Assembly (NCBI GenBank): GCA_977017575.1
Contig: CDRNVI010000149.1
Span: 1 to 64,000 of the forward strand
Source: Paramoeba atlantica
Lineage: Eukaryota; Discosea
DNA: 64,000 nucleotides
Direction: 5' to 3'
A model generated the notes under the pieces. The model searched no databases, was not told where the DNA came from, and saw only the letters and a list, made by a program, of their open reading frames with translations. Of this stretch, positions 1 through 10,739 are shown in pieces; positions within the stretch are counted from its first letter, which is position 1, and the number at the start of each line of letters is the position of its first letter. The position numbers and the translations under genes were made by a program.

Positions 1-492
1 AAGCAGGTCTCACCCCAACAGACTAAACTGAACAACCTCCTCAAATATGATTGGAGTTATCCCATTCCCTCTGCCTCATTCTTGAGGAAATTTCAAGGAT
101 TAGTAATTACAAACTCAAGTGGTATACTTCCCCAAACCTTTCTCTCCTGATGGAACCTTGATACCACCTGTAGTCCTCTCTAAAGATCTTCATGATGTAT
201 ATTCTACTTCAATTCCAAGTGACAAGTTATGTGAAAGTATGTTGAATAATGAAAAGAATAGAAAGAAAAGGAAAAAAAAGAAAAAAAGACATATAATCTT
301 TAAAGAAGGTAGACTTTCTCCAAGTGATGATAAAGATTAACAAACTATACTAATATTTAACTGATTTAAATATAATTAACTATGCTTATATTACCAATTG
401 GTAAGACCTAAATTAACTTTTCCATCTATATGATGGTTTTTTATCTTAATAAATTAATGGCATCTTCTGATGTCTAGTAAAAAAAAAAAAAG
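1..492 (+). mobile_element. LINE-A 3' end (RNase H tail, 3' UTR, poly(A))
   Basis: This is the end of a LINE whose body lies outside the window. The first bases encode the stretch after RNase H (KLNNLL, SYPIPSASFLRKFQGL), with a reading-frame slip near 115. A 73-residue lysine-rich tail then ends with a stop at 338-340. The 3' UTR carries AATAAATTAATGGCATCTT and an A-run at 479-492. The same tail recurs at 3344-3565 on the minus strand and at the end of the copy finishing at 6724. That recurrence defines the family's 3' terminus. Confidence 0.85.
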
Positions 493-640
493 TTCTTCTT
501 CTTGCTTTTCTGTTTCCTTGTTGTTGTTTTCTTGTTCTGTTAGTGTTGGCTGGGGATCCTTCCCATAAAGGTTTTGATCCAGAGTTTCTATTTCTCTTTC
601 TTTTCTCTTGTTTTCTCTGTTGATCCTGCTCCTCTCCTCA
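493..640 (-). mobile_element. LINE inter-ORF segment, antisense
   Basis: This stretch is the reverse complement of 12170-12325, the purine-rich segment that follows ORF1 in the LINE-B copy. It directly abuts the poly(A) of the preceding LINE on one side and antisense ORF2 sequence on the other. It therefore joins two parts of a LINE that are not normally adjacent. The same kind of joint recurs at 12.6 kb. It may come from template switching during reverse transcription or from later rearrangement. Confidence 0.7.
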
Positions 641-1265
641 TAAGCTTAAAGCAGGCCAAGTAACCCATACAAGGGATTAACTAGATGTTGATCATTCTTA
701 CTCTCACTGCAAAAGGCTTTCCTCAATTCTTAATGGCCTTACTTACTCCTTGCATCTTTTCACATACTTTAAGCTAATCCCTCTTTGAGTCCATTTTACA
801 GCTTATTCGCATACCCAAATAGGTTGTTTCATCACTTCTAAAGTTGATTTTGAGCATTGCAGACTAAGGGTCAGAAGGTTTGTACATTTGAGTTGTTAAA
901 ACAAAGCACTTTGAGTAATTCAAGAGAGCACCAGTTGTCTTCTCATACTTCTGGAAAGTGGGGGTCAAGAGGTTAATAGTATCAACTTTTTTCAAAAGTA
1001 GTTCAAGGTCATCCATGAAGCTAGAGAGCTTCTTAAGAGGGTGATTCTTGTTAAGGCTCACCAGCAATAAATCAAAGACAATTAGAAAGAGAAGAGGGGA
1101 AATTGGGCAGCTTTGTTAAACTCCAGTTTTACTGGTAATAGAGTCAGCTGAAAAGGAGGTGAGGAATGTTCTCAACCTTGGGAATCAAACATAATTGGCT
1201 CTCTCTAAAGGAGTCAGGAAATTTCATACTTTCTCCTGCTTGTTGGATCAATTCAACCCACATCT

Positions 1266-1692
1266 CTTTTTTTTTTTTTTCTTTTGGAGATAGACTTTAT
1301 TCAATTAGTAGTTCTTAATCTAAGCCATTTAAATTACATTAAATTATGTTTGTTTTTAACCTCTAACAAGAGGTGAAGTTTTAAACTTCAGCTTAGTTCA
1401 GTTAGTCTTTATGCTGAACTTTAGAACTTCTGCAAGTTCAGGCTGAAAAATGTACATCAAAAGGGAAAATAATCCAAAGCTCCTTCCAAGGGAGTTTATT
1501 CTCAACTTTTTAGCAGACAGGGCTGAGATGTAACCTGTTCTGATTTTCACACTTCTTCAAAAGCTCCTCACTCCAATCAAATCACTCTTTTGCACCAGAA
1601 AAATTTTCTATAATATTGAAAAACTGAGATTTGAACTTGCCCCCCAGGGTTGGACAGAGTCAAATTTATAACTAAACTATGGGCACCAACTC
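1266..1692 (-). mobile_element. SINE2 copy, full length
   Basis: This tRNA-derived SINE is inserted in antisense LINE ORF2. On the minus strand it starts with an A-box-like CATAGTTTAGTTATAAA and a B box (AAGTTCAAATCTC). The central block it shares with SINE1 follows, then a tail with AATAAAGTCTATCTCC and an A-run. A 12-bp target-site duplication, CAACCCACATCT, lies at 1254-1265 and 1693-1704. Three more copies are at 8.0, 29.6 and 31.4 kb. Confidence 0.88.
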
Positions 1693-2030
1693 CAACCCAC
1701 ATCTTTTGATATTTCTTATAAGTTTTTCAATAGAGGGAGAAGGGAATTCCATCAGGGCCTGCACTGGTATTGTTGGCTTGAAGGAACAGCTTCTCAACTT
1801 TCAGAAGATCTACTGTATGATTTTCAGAGTCTGGGAAGTGGAAGAGGTGGTTATCAAGAAGTTCATCCAGGGCTTTGAGGTTATAAGGGCATTCAGTTCC
1901 CAGGAGATCACCCTAAAAACCTTTAATAGCATCTCTCACAGTAGATGAGTCATGAAAACAAGATGCCATCAACAATCACTCCTCTCACCTTGGGGGAGGA
2001 CTTCTTGTTGGAACAAGCTGGGTGGTTGTT

Positions 2031-2350
2031 TTCTTTTTAACATTGGACTTTATTAGATGATGGTCTAACTCAAAGCCACTAATTTTTTAAGGTTAAAGAT
2101 AACAAGGATAGAGTTTCACCTCTTTAGGTTCAAATGGTTCAAAGACCTTTAATTCACTTAAACTCCTTCTTAAGGAATTTATTCTCTGCTTTTTAGCAAA
2201 CAGGGCAGAGGATAATCTGTTCTGTTTTTCACATTCAAGTGAGCAGGAAGAGAAAATAATGTTTTTAATATTTTCCTCTTTGGGATTTGAACCTACAACC
2301 CTGAATTGAAGCAATAGCTGTTTTACCAACTAAACCATCATGCTACAATT
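2031..2350 (-). mobile_element. SINE1 copy, full length
   Basis: This tRNA-derived SINE has an A box in ATGGTTTAGTTGGTAAAAC and a B box in GGTTCAAATCCC. A central block (CTAAAAAGCAGAGAATAAA) and a 3' tail with AATAAAGTC follow. A 15-bp target-site duplication (AGCTGRGTGGTTGTT) flanks it at 2016-2030 and 2351-2365. The 78-residue frame inside it has no sign of being a gene. Confidence 0.9.
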
Positions 2351-3193
2351 AGCTGAGTGGTTGTTGAGAAAGACTTCAAGTTGTTGTTCAAGACTTGATA
2401 TCCAAGAGAGACCAACTTTAATCATCTGAGGAATAATCTTTAATCTCCATTTCTGCTCTTTTGGAAGATTATCCCAATTCTCAGCAGCTGCTTCTCTCAG
2501 TTCAGCTTCCAGGGAGGTGAAGGAATGAGCTGGGCTATCCTTTCTAAGGATTCAAGTTGTTCTCAGCTTCTTAACTAAAGTCTGCAATTTCCAAAGTTTC
2601 TTGAAGAGATGAGCTTCCTTGTGCTTGTTCTTCCACAGAGCAGTCAATCTCCAGGCTTTAGATTTCATTTTATCAAGACAGGTCACAGTGTCACCCACAG
2701 AGTAGTTTCCAACAGCTTCAGAGAGAGTAGAGATAAATTTGAGGTCATTAATTAGGTATTCAGAAATCCTCTTCTTCTGAGAGTTGATCTCTCACTCTTG
2801 GCTCCTCCAATCATTACAACATGATCTTTGAATCCAGATGGGATTGCATTCACAAACAAACAGTCTTCAGGAGCCTCAGAGGGGAGGAAAATGTGGTCAA
2901 TACATCAACCCTGAAAATGGGTAGGTTCCAACCAGTTGAGGCAAGACAGATTCAGTTCAGAGAGGTGTTCAATTAATTTCTGGCAATTGGTTTCATTCAA
3001 ATCCCAATTGAGGTCCCCAGCCAGAATATTTCTGCTCTGGGGGAAGAAAAACCAGGAAGATTCTTCCATTAGGTGTTTTAGTTTCAGACCAGGGTGGTGA
3101 TAAACATTGAGGGCTGAAAATTCCTGATTTTGGATGGAAACTTTTAATCCAAACAATCCACCTTTATTTTTCTCAAAAAAGAAGGAAGTGGGA

Positions 3194-4990
3194 TTTTTTT
3201 TTTCCACTAGATATCAGAAGATGCCATTAATTTATTAAGATAAAAAACCATCATATAGATGGAAAAGTTAGTTTAGGTCTTACCAATTGGTAACATAAGC
3301 ATAGTTAATTTTATTTAAATCAGTTAAATATTAGCATAGTTTGTTAATCTTTATCATTACTTGGAGAAAGTCTACCTTCTTTATAGATTATATGTCTTCT
3401 TTTCTTTCTTTTTCTTTTCTTTCTATTCTTTTCATTATTCAACATACTTTCACATAACTTGTCACTTGGAATTGAAGTAGAATATACATCATGAAGATCT
3501 TTAGAGAGGGCTACAGGTGTTATCAAGGTTCCATCAGGAGAGAGAGGTTTGAGGAAGTATACCATTTAAGTTGTAATTACTAATTCTTGAAATTTCCTCA
3601 AGAATGAGGCAGAGGAAATGGAATAACTCCAATCATGTTTGAGGGGGTTGTTCAGTTTAGTCCATAAGAGAAAGTTATCAACAATCCATTCTTCTTCAGT
3701 TTTTCCAACTTGTTTAGCATGAAGGTCCTATTTGGAATTATTAACAGCAGCCATTCCATCCATAACTGACCAACTAGCAGCAGTAGCAATAGCATCAACA
3801 TGTTTGTTAAGTTCACAGAAAACATGGATAAATTCAGCATCTTCAAATTTAGCAGCAGTTGCTCTAATCTCTATCAACAGGAGGTTAAGTTCATGGTTGC
3901 TAATATTGTGATTCTTAGGAGCTGCCTTGGTTAATATCATACAATCACCAACAATTTGGATGTGGGAACCCAAACTTCTTGCATTCTTTAATCCCAGGAG
4001 ACAGCCTTTGAATTCACCAACATTATTTGTACTAAAGGGAATAGTTTCAGCACCAGCCAGGATTTCCTTTCCATTTCTGAAGATAGCATACCCAGCACCA
4101 CCAAGATGAGGATCAGTAGGGCCTGAACCATCATAGAAAACTTGTAAGCCTTTAAACTTAAACTTTTCAATCTCTCTCTTCTTTTTTGCAGAGGTTGGGT
4201 CTTTACAAGGAGGTTTGGAAAGGAGTTTGTTCTTCTTTAAGACTTTGTGAAAGATATCAATAGTATACTCAGCAGATTGGGATCCTTCAGCACACACAGT
4301 TATCCACAGTGCAAGTAAGGCATCACTCACTATTGAGGTGAAGAGGTTTGAACAGTATTGAGCAGTAAGTCCACACACAAAGGAAGAGGATTCCCAAGAT
4401 GGGAGTTTCAACTTGATGCAGCTATGTCCCATCTTCTCAAGATAACTTTTTGCATGAATCCAGGTTTCAAGGAGGTGGGTTCAAAATTTTTTCCCTTTCT
4501 TACATAATCAACAGGTAGGAGGTTCCAAAGTAAAGTGGGAGATCTTATCCATTGTAGAAAGACTACAAATCAAGAATTTGGTAAGGTTTTGTTGGAGTTG
4601 AGGTTTAAGAGTATGAGCTAAGTTGTAGACAATGCATTTGATCTTTCCACCCTCTTGGTAGATATCTTCAAGCACAATAGGTACTTGACAAGAAAGGGAA
4701 CTATAGTTTGTTTTGGTTGAACCCCCCAGAATCACTTCTTTAGAGATTTTTGAAGCAGCAAAGGAAGCATCAAGTCTCATAGCTCCAATGGTCAAGGGAT
4801 TCTTGTATTCACAACTTAGAGGTTTATAAGAGATAAGAAGAGCCCAATTGAAAAGAATGAAGTGGCGAACCTGACATTTACTACCCATAAGAGGATGGCA
4901 AGTAGTTAAAATGGTGGTTTTCAGATTGACATATGCTCCCAAGGCAGCTAGAATGAGTTTCCATACTATCACAGATACAGATTGGGGGAT
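3194..4990 (-). mobile_element. LINE-A 3' half, left arm of a palindrome
   Basis: This is a minus-strand copy. It holds the poly(T) at 3194-3203, the 3' UTR, the lysine-rich tail, RNase H and the region after the reverse transcriptase (GYLAHFKLIPQSVSV, from 5017). The CCHC knuckle region has two in-frame TGA codons, at 4508-4510 and 4481-4483. It ends head-to-head against a plus-strand copy of the same part of the element, with a spacer of roughly 35 bp. Confidence 0.85.
3728..4432 (-). CDS. LINE-A RNase H domain, open fragment
   Basis: This 234-residue open frame is the C-terminal part of a LINE ORF2. An upstream stretch carries SWESSSFVCGLTAQ and CAEGSQSAEYTIDIF. A type I RNase H domain follows. 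Its acidic residues can be placed: Asp in YDGSG, Glu in VGEFKG, Asp in GDCMILTK, and a final Asp in NKHVDAIA. In active elements this domain degrades RNA in the RNA:DNA hybrid made during target-primed reverse transcription. The start shown is simply the first Met after a stop and not a true start. The element is a remnant, so expression is unlikely. Confidence 0.8.
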   Translation of the reverse strand: MGHSCIKLKLPSWESSSFVCGLTAQYCSNLFTSIVSDALLALWITVCAEGSQSAEYTIDIFHKVLKKNKLLSKPPCKDPTSAKKKREIEKFKFKGLQVFYDGSGPTDPHLGGAGYAIFRNGKEILAGAETIPFSTNNVGEFKGCLLGLKNARSLGSHIQIVGDCMILTKAAPKNHNISNHELNLLLIEIRATAAKFEDAEFIHVFCELNKHVDAIATAASWSVMDGMAAVNNSK

Positions 4991-4999
4991 AAGCTTAAA

Positions 5000-6724
5000 G
5001 TGAGCTAAGTAGCCCAATCCTTCAATCTGTATCTGTGATAGTATGGAAACTCATTTGAGCTGCCTTGGGAGCATATGCCAATCTAAAAACCACCATTCTA
5101 ACTGCTTGCCATCCTCTTATAGGTAGTAAATGTCAGGTTCACCACTTTATCCTCTTCAATTGGGTTCTTCTTATCTCTTATAAACCTCTAAGTTGTGAAT
5201 ACAAGAATCCCTTGACCATTGGAGCTATGAGACTTGATGCTTCCTTTGCTGCTTCAAAAATCTCTAAAGAAGTGATTTTGGGAGGTCCAACCAAAACAAA
5301 CTATAGTTCCCTTTCTTGTTAAGTACCTATTGTGCTTGAAGATATCTACCAAGAGGGTGGAAAGATCAAATGCATTGTTTACAACTTAGCTCATACTCTT
5401 AAACCTCAGCTCCAATAGAACCTTTCTTTTTAACACTAGACTTTATTAGGTGATGGCCTAACCCAAAGCCACTAATTTTTTAAGGTAACTCTAATGGAAC
5501 CTTACCAAATTCTTGATTCATGGTCTCTCTACAATGGATAAGATTTCTCACTTTACTTTGGAACCTTCTACCTGTTGATTATATAAGAAAGAAAAAGAAT
5601 CTTGAACCTACCTCCTTGAAACTTATATTCATACTAAAAGTTACCTTGAGAAGATGGGATAAAGCTGTATAAAGTTGAAACTTCCATCTTGGGAATCTTC
5701 TACCTCTGTGTGTGGACTTACTGCTTAATACTGCTCAAACCTCTTCACCTCAATAGTGAGTGCTGCCTTACTTGCACTGTGGATAATTATATGTGCTGAA
5801 CAGTCCCAATCAGCTGAATATACTATTGATATCTTCCACAAAGTTTTAAAGAAGAACAAGCTCCTTCTGAAACCTCCTCATAAAGATCTAACCTCCACAA
5901 AGAAGAAGAGAGAGATTGAAAAGTTCAAGTTTTAAAGACTTACAAGTTTTCTATGATGGCTCAAGCTGTACTGATTCTCACCTTAGTGGTGCTGGCTATA
6001 CTATTTAAAAATGAAAAGGAAATCTTGGCTGGTGTTAAAACTATTCCCTTTGGTACAAATAACATTGGTGAATTCAAAGGCTATCTCTTGGGATTAAAGA
6101 GTGCAAAAGGTTTGGGTTCCCACATCCAAATTGTTGGTGATTGTATAATATTAACTAAGGCAGCTCCTAAGAATCACAATATTAGTAACCATAAACTTAA
6201 CCTCTTGTTGATTGAGATTAGAGCAACTGCTGCTAGGTTTGAAAATACTGAATTTATCCATGTTTTTTGTAAACTTAACAAATGTATTTACTATTGCTAC
6301 AACTTCTAGTTGGTCAGTTATAGATGGAATAGCTGCTGTTAATGATCTCAAATGGAACCTTCATACTAAACAAATTGGAAAAACTAAAGAAGAATGGATT
6401 GTTAACAACTCTTTCTTATGGATTAAACTGAACAACCTTCTTGAGCATGATTGGAGTTATTCCATTCCTTCTTCCTCACTTTTGAGAAAATTTCAAGGTT
6501 TAGTGATTACAACTCAAGTGATATACTTTTCTAAACCTCTAACCTTTAAAGAAGGTCAACTTCCTTCAAGTGATGATAAAGATTAATTAACTATTCTAAT
6601 AATTAACTGATTTAAATGTAATTAATTATATCTATATTACCAATTGGTAAGACCTAAACTCAAAATGATGGTTTTTTATTTTAATAAATTAATGGCATCT
6701 TTTGATATCTAGTAAAAAAAAAAA
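5000..6724 (+). mobile_element. LINE-A 3' half, right arm of a palindrome
   Basis: This is a plus-strand copy of the segment seen at 3194-4990. It contains the region after the reverse transcriptase (5065-5322), a decayed CCHC knuckle with in-frame TGAs at 5576-5578 and 5603-5605, RNase H (5953-6309, shifting frame near 6300) and the C-terminal tail to 6586. The 3' UTR has the same AATAAATTAATGGCATCTT, and the A-run is at 6714-6724. The two arms differ at scattered sites, so the pair is not recent. Confidence 0.83.
5425..5488 (-). mobile_element. SINE1 copy truncated to its 3' 64 bp
   Basis: Only the SINE1 tail is present on the minus strand (TTAGTGGCTTTGGG through AATAAAGTCTAGTGTT). A 15-bp target-site duplication (CTCYAATRGAACCTT at 5410-5424 and 5489-5503) shows that it inserted already truncated, as LINE-style reverse transcription often produces. 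It interrupts the LINE arm upstream of the CCHC knuckle. Confidence 0.85.
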
Positions 6725-6829
6725 CCTAAGTGTCCTTCTAAATGCATTTTCACTAGGAATACTTCTCAACCATGCAATAGATGTAGTAAGAAATAGAACC
6801 AAAGGAATTTCCAAGAATCATTTTGTATG

Positions 6830-7128
6830 TTGATAATACCCAAGTTAGCAGGACAATCTGAGGCAATAATCATATTCTAAATATTTTAAACAGATTCACA
6901 AAATTTCACAGATTCTATGCAACAAAAAGAGTTTTGACCATTCTTACTGTAAACAAAACTGTTGAATTATGTTTGTACTTTCAGCTGCCCAGTGAAGATT
7001 ATTTCAGATCAAGGATGTGAATTTGATGCAAAACTGACCACTAAGTTTGGAAAAATGATGGGAGTGAATTTGAAATATACAATTAATTTCAATCCAAGAG
7101 CAAATGAAGTGGTTGAAAGACCTTGAAG
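6830..7128 (+). mobile_element. Ty3/gypsy-type integrase core fragment (fossil)
   Basis: This is an isolated, decayed piece of a retrotransposon integrase catalytic core. The clearest part encodes KIISDQGCEFDAKL and, further on, INFNPRANEVVER, which match the rve-domain region around the second Asp and the Glu. No LTRs are seen. It lies between a LINE poly(A) and LINE ORF1 sequence. It is broken, with several breaks. It appears to belong to a different lineage from the element at 46-52 kb, because the integrase wording differs. Confidence 0.65.
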
Positions 7129-7178
7129 AACAAGTTTGCTATGGTAAAAGACCACCCTACAGGGAGTTGAGCATATTT

Positions 7179-7503
7179 ATAATTGTGATATGATGGCTTA
7201 GTTGGTAAAACAGCTATTACTTCAATTTGGGGTTGCAGGTTCAAATCCCAAAAAAGAAAATATTAAAAATATTATATTCTCTTCCTGCTCACTTGAATGT
7301 GAAAAATAGAACAGATTATCCTTTGCTCTGTTTGCTAAAAAGCAGAGAATAAATTCCCTAAGAAGGAGTTGAAGTGAATTAAAGATCTTTGAACCATTTG
7401 AATCTAAAGAGGTGAAACTCTATCCTTATTATCTTTAACCTTAAAAAATTAGTGGCTTTGGGTTAGACTATCATTTAATAAAGTCTAGTGTTAAAAAGAA
7501 AAA
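7179..7503 (+). mobile_element. SINE1 copy, full length
   Basis: The A box lies in TGATGGCTTAGTTGGTAAAA and the B box is GGTTCAAATCCC. The central block and an AATAAAGTCTAGTGTTAAAAAG tail are present. The target-site duplication GAGYTGAGCATATYT is at 7164-7178 and 7504-7518. The insertion is in the LINE leader just upstream of ORF1. Confidence 0.9.
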
Positions 7504-8001
7504 GAGCTGAGCATATCTACTGATAGTTCTTAGCTAACTTTATTCAATTATATTCTTCAGAAGCTCTGACTTGTCTTTCAACAGAGTTGCTGAAGGAAAT
7601 GCTAATTCAATACCATTATTTTTGAAAAAAGCAGTTCCAGGTATGAACCAAACAATTGCTAAGCTTTGGAAGATGATTGATATGAAGAATGCCTCCCTCT
7701 CCACCCACCTTGCTACCAAACTTAACCCATCTCTCATTAAAGGAGCCAAAATACTCTTTCCAGTAAGAGCCTTTACCTTTCCTAACAAGATTCCTACCTT
7801 TCCCAACTTCCTGAAAGCTATTGAAAGTCAAACCAACCTTAAGGGAAGTATTAAAGTGGAGGCAAGGGCCAAGCACTATGCTATTCTTGCTCATAAGGAG
7901 GAAGACATTCTTATAATCCAATCTATTATTAAAAAGAAAGAAAATCTAATTGCCAACTGACTTGAAAGTACTTGTATTATCTGTAGAGTCAATCATGATG
8001 A

Positions 8002-8315
8002 AGGTTGGTGTTTATAGTTTAGTCATAAATTTGATTATATCCAACCAAATTATATTTCAGCCTTGTTTGCTAAAAAGTTGAGAATAAAATCCCTTGAAAG
8101 GAGCTTTGAATTATTCTCCCTTCTAATATCCTTCAACTTGAACTTACAAAAGTTCTAAAGTTCAACATAAAAACTAATTGAACTAAGCTAAAGTTTAAAA
8201 CTTCACTTCTTGTTAAAGGTTAAAAACAAATATAATTTAATGTAATTCAAATGGCTTAGATTAAGAACTACTAATTGAATAAAGTCTGCTTCAAAAAGAA
8301 AAAAAAAAAAAAAAA
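8002..8315 (+). mobile_element. SINE2 copy with internal deletion
   Basis: The head (TTTATAGTTTAGTCATAAATT) and the whole 3' half are present. About 110 bp between the A box and the central block are missing, including the B box. The target-site duplication is imperfect (GTYAATCATRATRM at 7988-8001 and 8316-8329). The copy ends in a long A-run. Confidence 0.85.
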
Positions 8316-8689
8316 GTTAATCATAATACTTATTTGTAGGGAATCAAGATTAAACTCCCTTTCCAAGTCTCAGAAAACAAGTGGATTTACAATTTATTTA
8401 ATAGAGAGAATTACCTTCCCTCTTTCAATCTCAAAGAAGTGATATAAGTTTCTGAAGACTGCATCATCATTTTCTACAAGTCTATTTCTCTTTTTCTAGT
8501 CCACCTTATTACCAAGACCAAAGGATTTATCTGAATCAATATCTTGATTAAAGCCAAGTATTCCATTTGGATATTAATCAAACCATATTACCTCCTTATT
8601 GAATGTCTTCTTTGTGGGGTGAACCATTCTGTAAGTTTAACTTGCACTGCAGAGATTATCCAGAAACAAGGAGAAGATACTATCAGCAA

Positions 8690-9009
8690 TTGTAACATGA
8701 TGGCTTAGTTGGTAAAACAACTATTACTTCAATTCAGGGTTGCAGGTTTTAATTCCAAAGAGGAAAATATTAAAAACATTATTTTCTCTTCCTACTCACT
8801 TGAATGTGAAAAACAAAACAGGTTATTCTCTGCCCTGTTTGCTAAAAAGCAGAGAATAAATTCCCTGAGAAGGAGTTTAAATAAATTAAAGATCTTTGGA
8901 CCATTTGAACCTAAAGAGGTGATACTCTATCTTTATTATCTTTAACTTTAAAAAATTCATAACTTTGGGTTCAGCCATTACCTAATAAAGTCTAGTGTTA
9001 AAAAGAAAA
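8690..9009 (+). mobile_element. SINE1 copy, full length
   Basis: The tRNA-like head, central block and AATAAAGTCTAGTGTTAAAAAG tail are all present. The target-site duplication is AGATAYYATYAGCAA at 8675-8689 and 9010-9024. It lies within LINE ORF1, just after the Cys/His-motif region. Confidence 0.9.
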
Positions 9010-9472
9010 GATATCATTAGCAAGTTTTTTAAAAAAAAACAACTAAGCTTTAGTTTTGAGAAAGACCAAATTATAATTACAAATGCAAAGAAGTATGAAA
9101 GAATGAAATTTATTTACAAAAAAGAAACACCAACTGAAGAATGGGTTTTTAAGGAAAAAGAGAAAATTGCTGAAATAGAGAAGGAAGAAGAAGGAATGAG
9201 CAATGGCTTTGAAATGTAAGGTAAGAATGAATAAAAAAAAAGAAAAGAGGATGGTGATAGAGATATAATTATGATTGAAGGGGGAAAAGCTGATAGTGAA
9301 GAAGAAAGTGAGGAAAAAGAAAAGAATAATAGGTCAGTTATAGTGAAAATCCCTTTGGAAAGAATATAATTAAAACTTAAAAAAATGATTACAAATCTTG
9401 AAAATAGAAAATATGAATTATTGAATGTAAGCTTTGACAAGTTTTGATTGAAATGGTTAAATTTATTGTTTC

Positions 9473-9576
9473 TTAATTGTGGTATGATGGCTTAGTTGGT
9501 AAAACAGCTATTGCTTCAATTTGAGGTTGCAGGTTCAAATCCCAAAGAGGAAAATATTAAAAACAAAAAAAAAAAA
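9473..9576 (+). mobile_element. SINE1 head only, followed by an A-run
   Basis: This copy has the A and B boxes (GGTATGATGGCTTAGTTGG, GGTTCAAATCCC) but stops at ATTAAAAAC and is followed by about 15 A. Its left flank (AAATTTATTGTTTC, 9459-9472) matches the right flank of the distant SINE1 at 19258, not its own right flank. It may therefore be the left half of an insertion later split by about 10 kb of DNA. Confidence 0.75.
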
Positions 9577-9661
9577 AAATAGGGGGTTCAAGATACAATT
9601 GTCTGAATTTCCTATCTTTTTGTAGTGTGTATTCTTGTGGCTGGTTGCCACAGAAAATATT

Positions 9662-10739
9662 ATGGAAACCTCTTCACCCAGTGTAAAGGAAGGAGAGGGA
9701 TTTCCTACCAGAAACACCTGGTTAGGATGAGTGGATAGTGAATCATTTGCTCAAGTTGTAAAAAAAAAGTGAAAGAAAGAAAAGACCTCTTGAAACCAAG
9801 GAAGGCTTTCCAGCCTCCAAAGGTTTCAGCAATGTGTTACACAAGATCGATCAGAACAATGTTAGACTATACCAAGGTTTAGTCATGTGCCTGAACCCAA
9901 AAACTGTTGTTGGAGCCAAGTCAAGATCAACAAAGTTAGTGGGATCACTGGATTTTAGACCAGGACTTCCCAACTTCAATGAGGTTATCAAAGCAATTGA
10001 AAATGTGACTTTTCTTAAAGGGAAGATTTTTGTGAACATCAAGCAGGGCCATTTTGTGATCTCAGTGCTTGAGAACATGGATGCTGCCAGTGTAGAAAAA
10101 GAGTTTTTGAACAAAGGTGATGAATTGGCAAAAAAACTCAAGAAATCCTTTGTCTGGAGGAACAATGAGGATACAAAATTGTGGGGGCTCAAAATCAGGG
10201 TTCCCTTTGAAGCCAAGGGTGTGAAGTGGATCCAGAATCTTTGTGCTGGCCCAAATTCTCTTCTGAGACATAACTTGAAGGAAGTAGTTCAAATAGCCCA
10301 GAATTGTATTGTTTTGGTTTACACCCAAATTCCCATTAACTTTGTCCATCTCATTGCCCACACCAAGGGGTGGTTGGGGATTAGCAATACTCAAGCTCAA
10401 GTTTCTGTTAGGACCCCAGCGAGGCCCTTTGATAAAGTGATGAAATGCCCCACTTGCCAAATTAACCATCTTGCTTGTTTGGATTGTTTATTTGAAATTT
10501 TACAAAAAAAGGATCCAAGTGAAGTTGGCAATATGATGAGAACAGAAATATACTTGATCAACACCTGTGATCCCAAAGGAGTTAAGATAAGAAATCAAGC
10601 TGCTAGAGATGGTGTGCAATTTAACTTCATCTTGCCTGAAGGAGTCCTTTCATCCTGTACCCCCTTCGGTAATACTGGTGGGTCTATGGTGGTGGGCCCT
10701 GAGAGAATAGATCAAACTTCCCAAGTCACAAGCTTCTAA
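9662..10739 (+). CDS. LINE-B ORF1, N-terminal part (interrupted)
   Basis: ORF1 proteins of LINEs bind element RNA. The likely start is ATG 9662, encoding METSSPSVKEGEGFP, with an in-frame TGA near 9727 and a frame change before 9834. The open frame 9834-10739 (301 residues) is collinear with LINE-A ORF1: LPNFNEVIKAIE, LKGKIFVN, TKLWGLKIRVPF, NLKEVVQIAQNCIVLV. It then has a Cys/His cluster, CPTCQINHLACLDC, which could bind zinc but does not match the standard CX2CX4HX4C knuckle. A frameshift near 10700 separates it from the C-terminal part. Confidence 0.7.

Larger units (their letters stand above)
641..3193 (-). mobile_element. LINE-A ORF2 fragment (endonuclease to reverse transcriptase), split by two SINEs
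   Basis: Read on the minus strand, this runs from the endonuclease domain (2905-3207: GDLNWDLNE, PTHFQG) through the linker to the reverse transcriptase. The fingers contain NTSAGPDGIPFSLYWK near 1700-1790 and motif C is FMDDL near 1007-1021. Motif D is present as a variant (GALLNYSKC). Stops and frameshifts are scattered through it. SINE2 sits at 1266-1692 and SINE1 at 2031-2350, each with its own target-site duplication, so both landed after this copy was in place. Confidence 0.85.
7131..9472 (+). mobile_element. LINE-A 5' part: leader and ORF1, split by three SINEs
   Basis: The leader (GCTATGGTAAAAGACCACCC) is followed by ORF1. The first long frame, 7571-7960, encodes LFLKKAVPGMNQTIAKLWK and PTFPNFLKAIESQTNLKG. 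The C-terminal part is at 9025-9219 (FIYKKETPTEEWVFK, EIEKEEEGMS), and a decayed coiled-coil-like end reaches 9472. SINE1, SINE2 and SINE1 are inserted in order at 7179, 8002 and 8690, each with a target-site duplication. In-frame TGAs such as 9435-9437 also occur in the copy at 14-16 kb. Confidence 0.82.

Noticed and set aside
7180-9010. The roughly 78-residue frames inside SINE1 copies as small genes
   Set aside because: They coincide with the SINE body, start in the tRNA-like head, and recur only because the SINE recurs.
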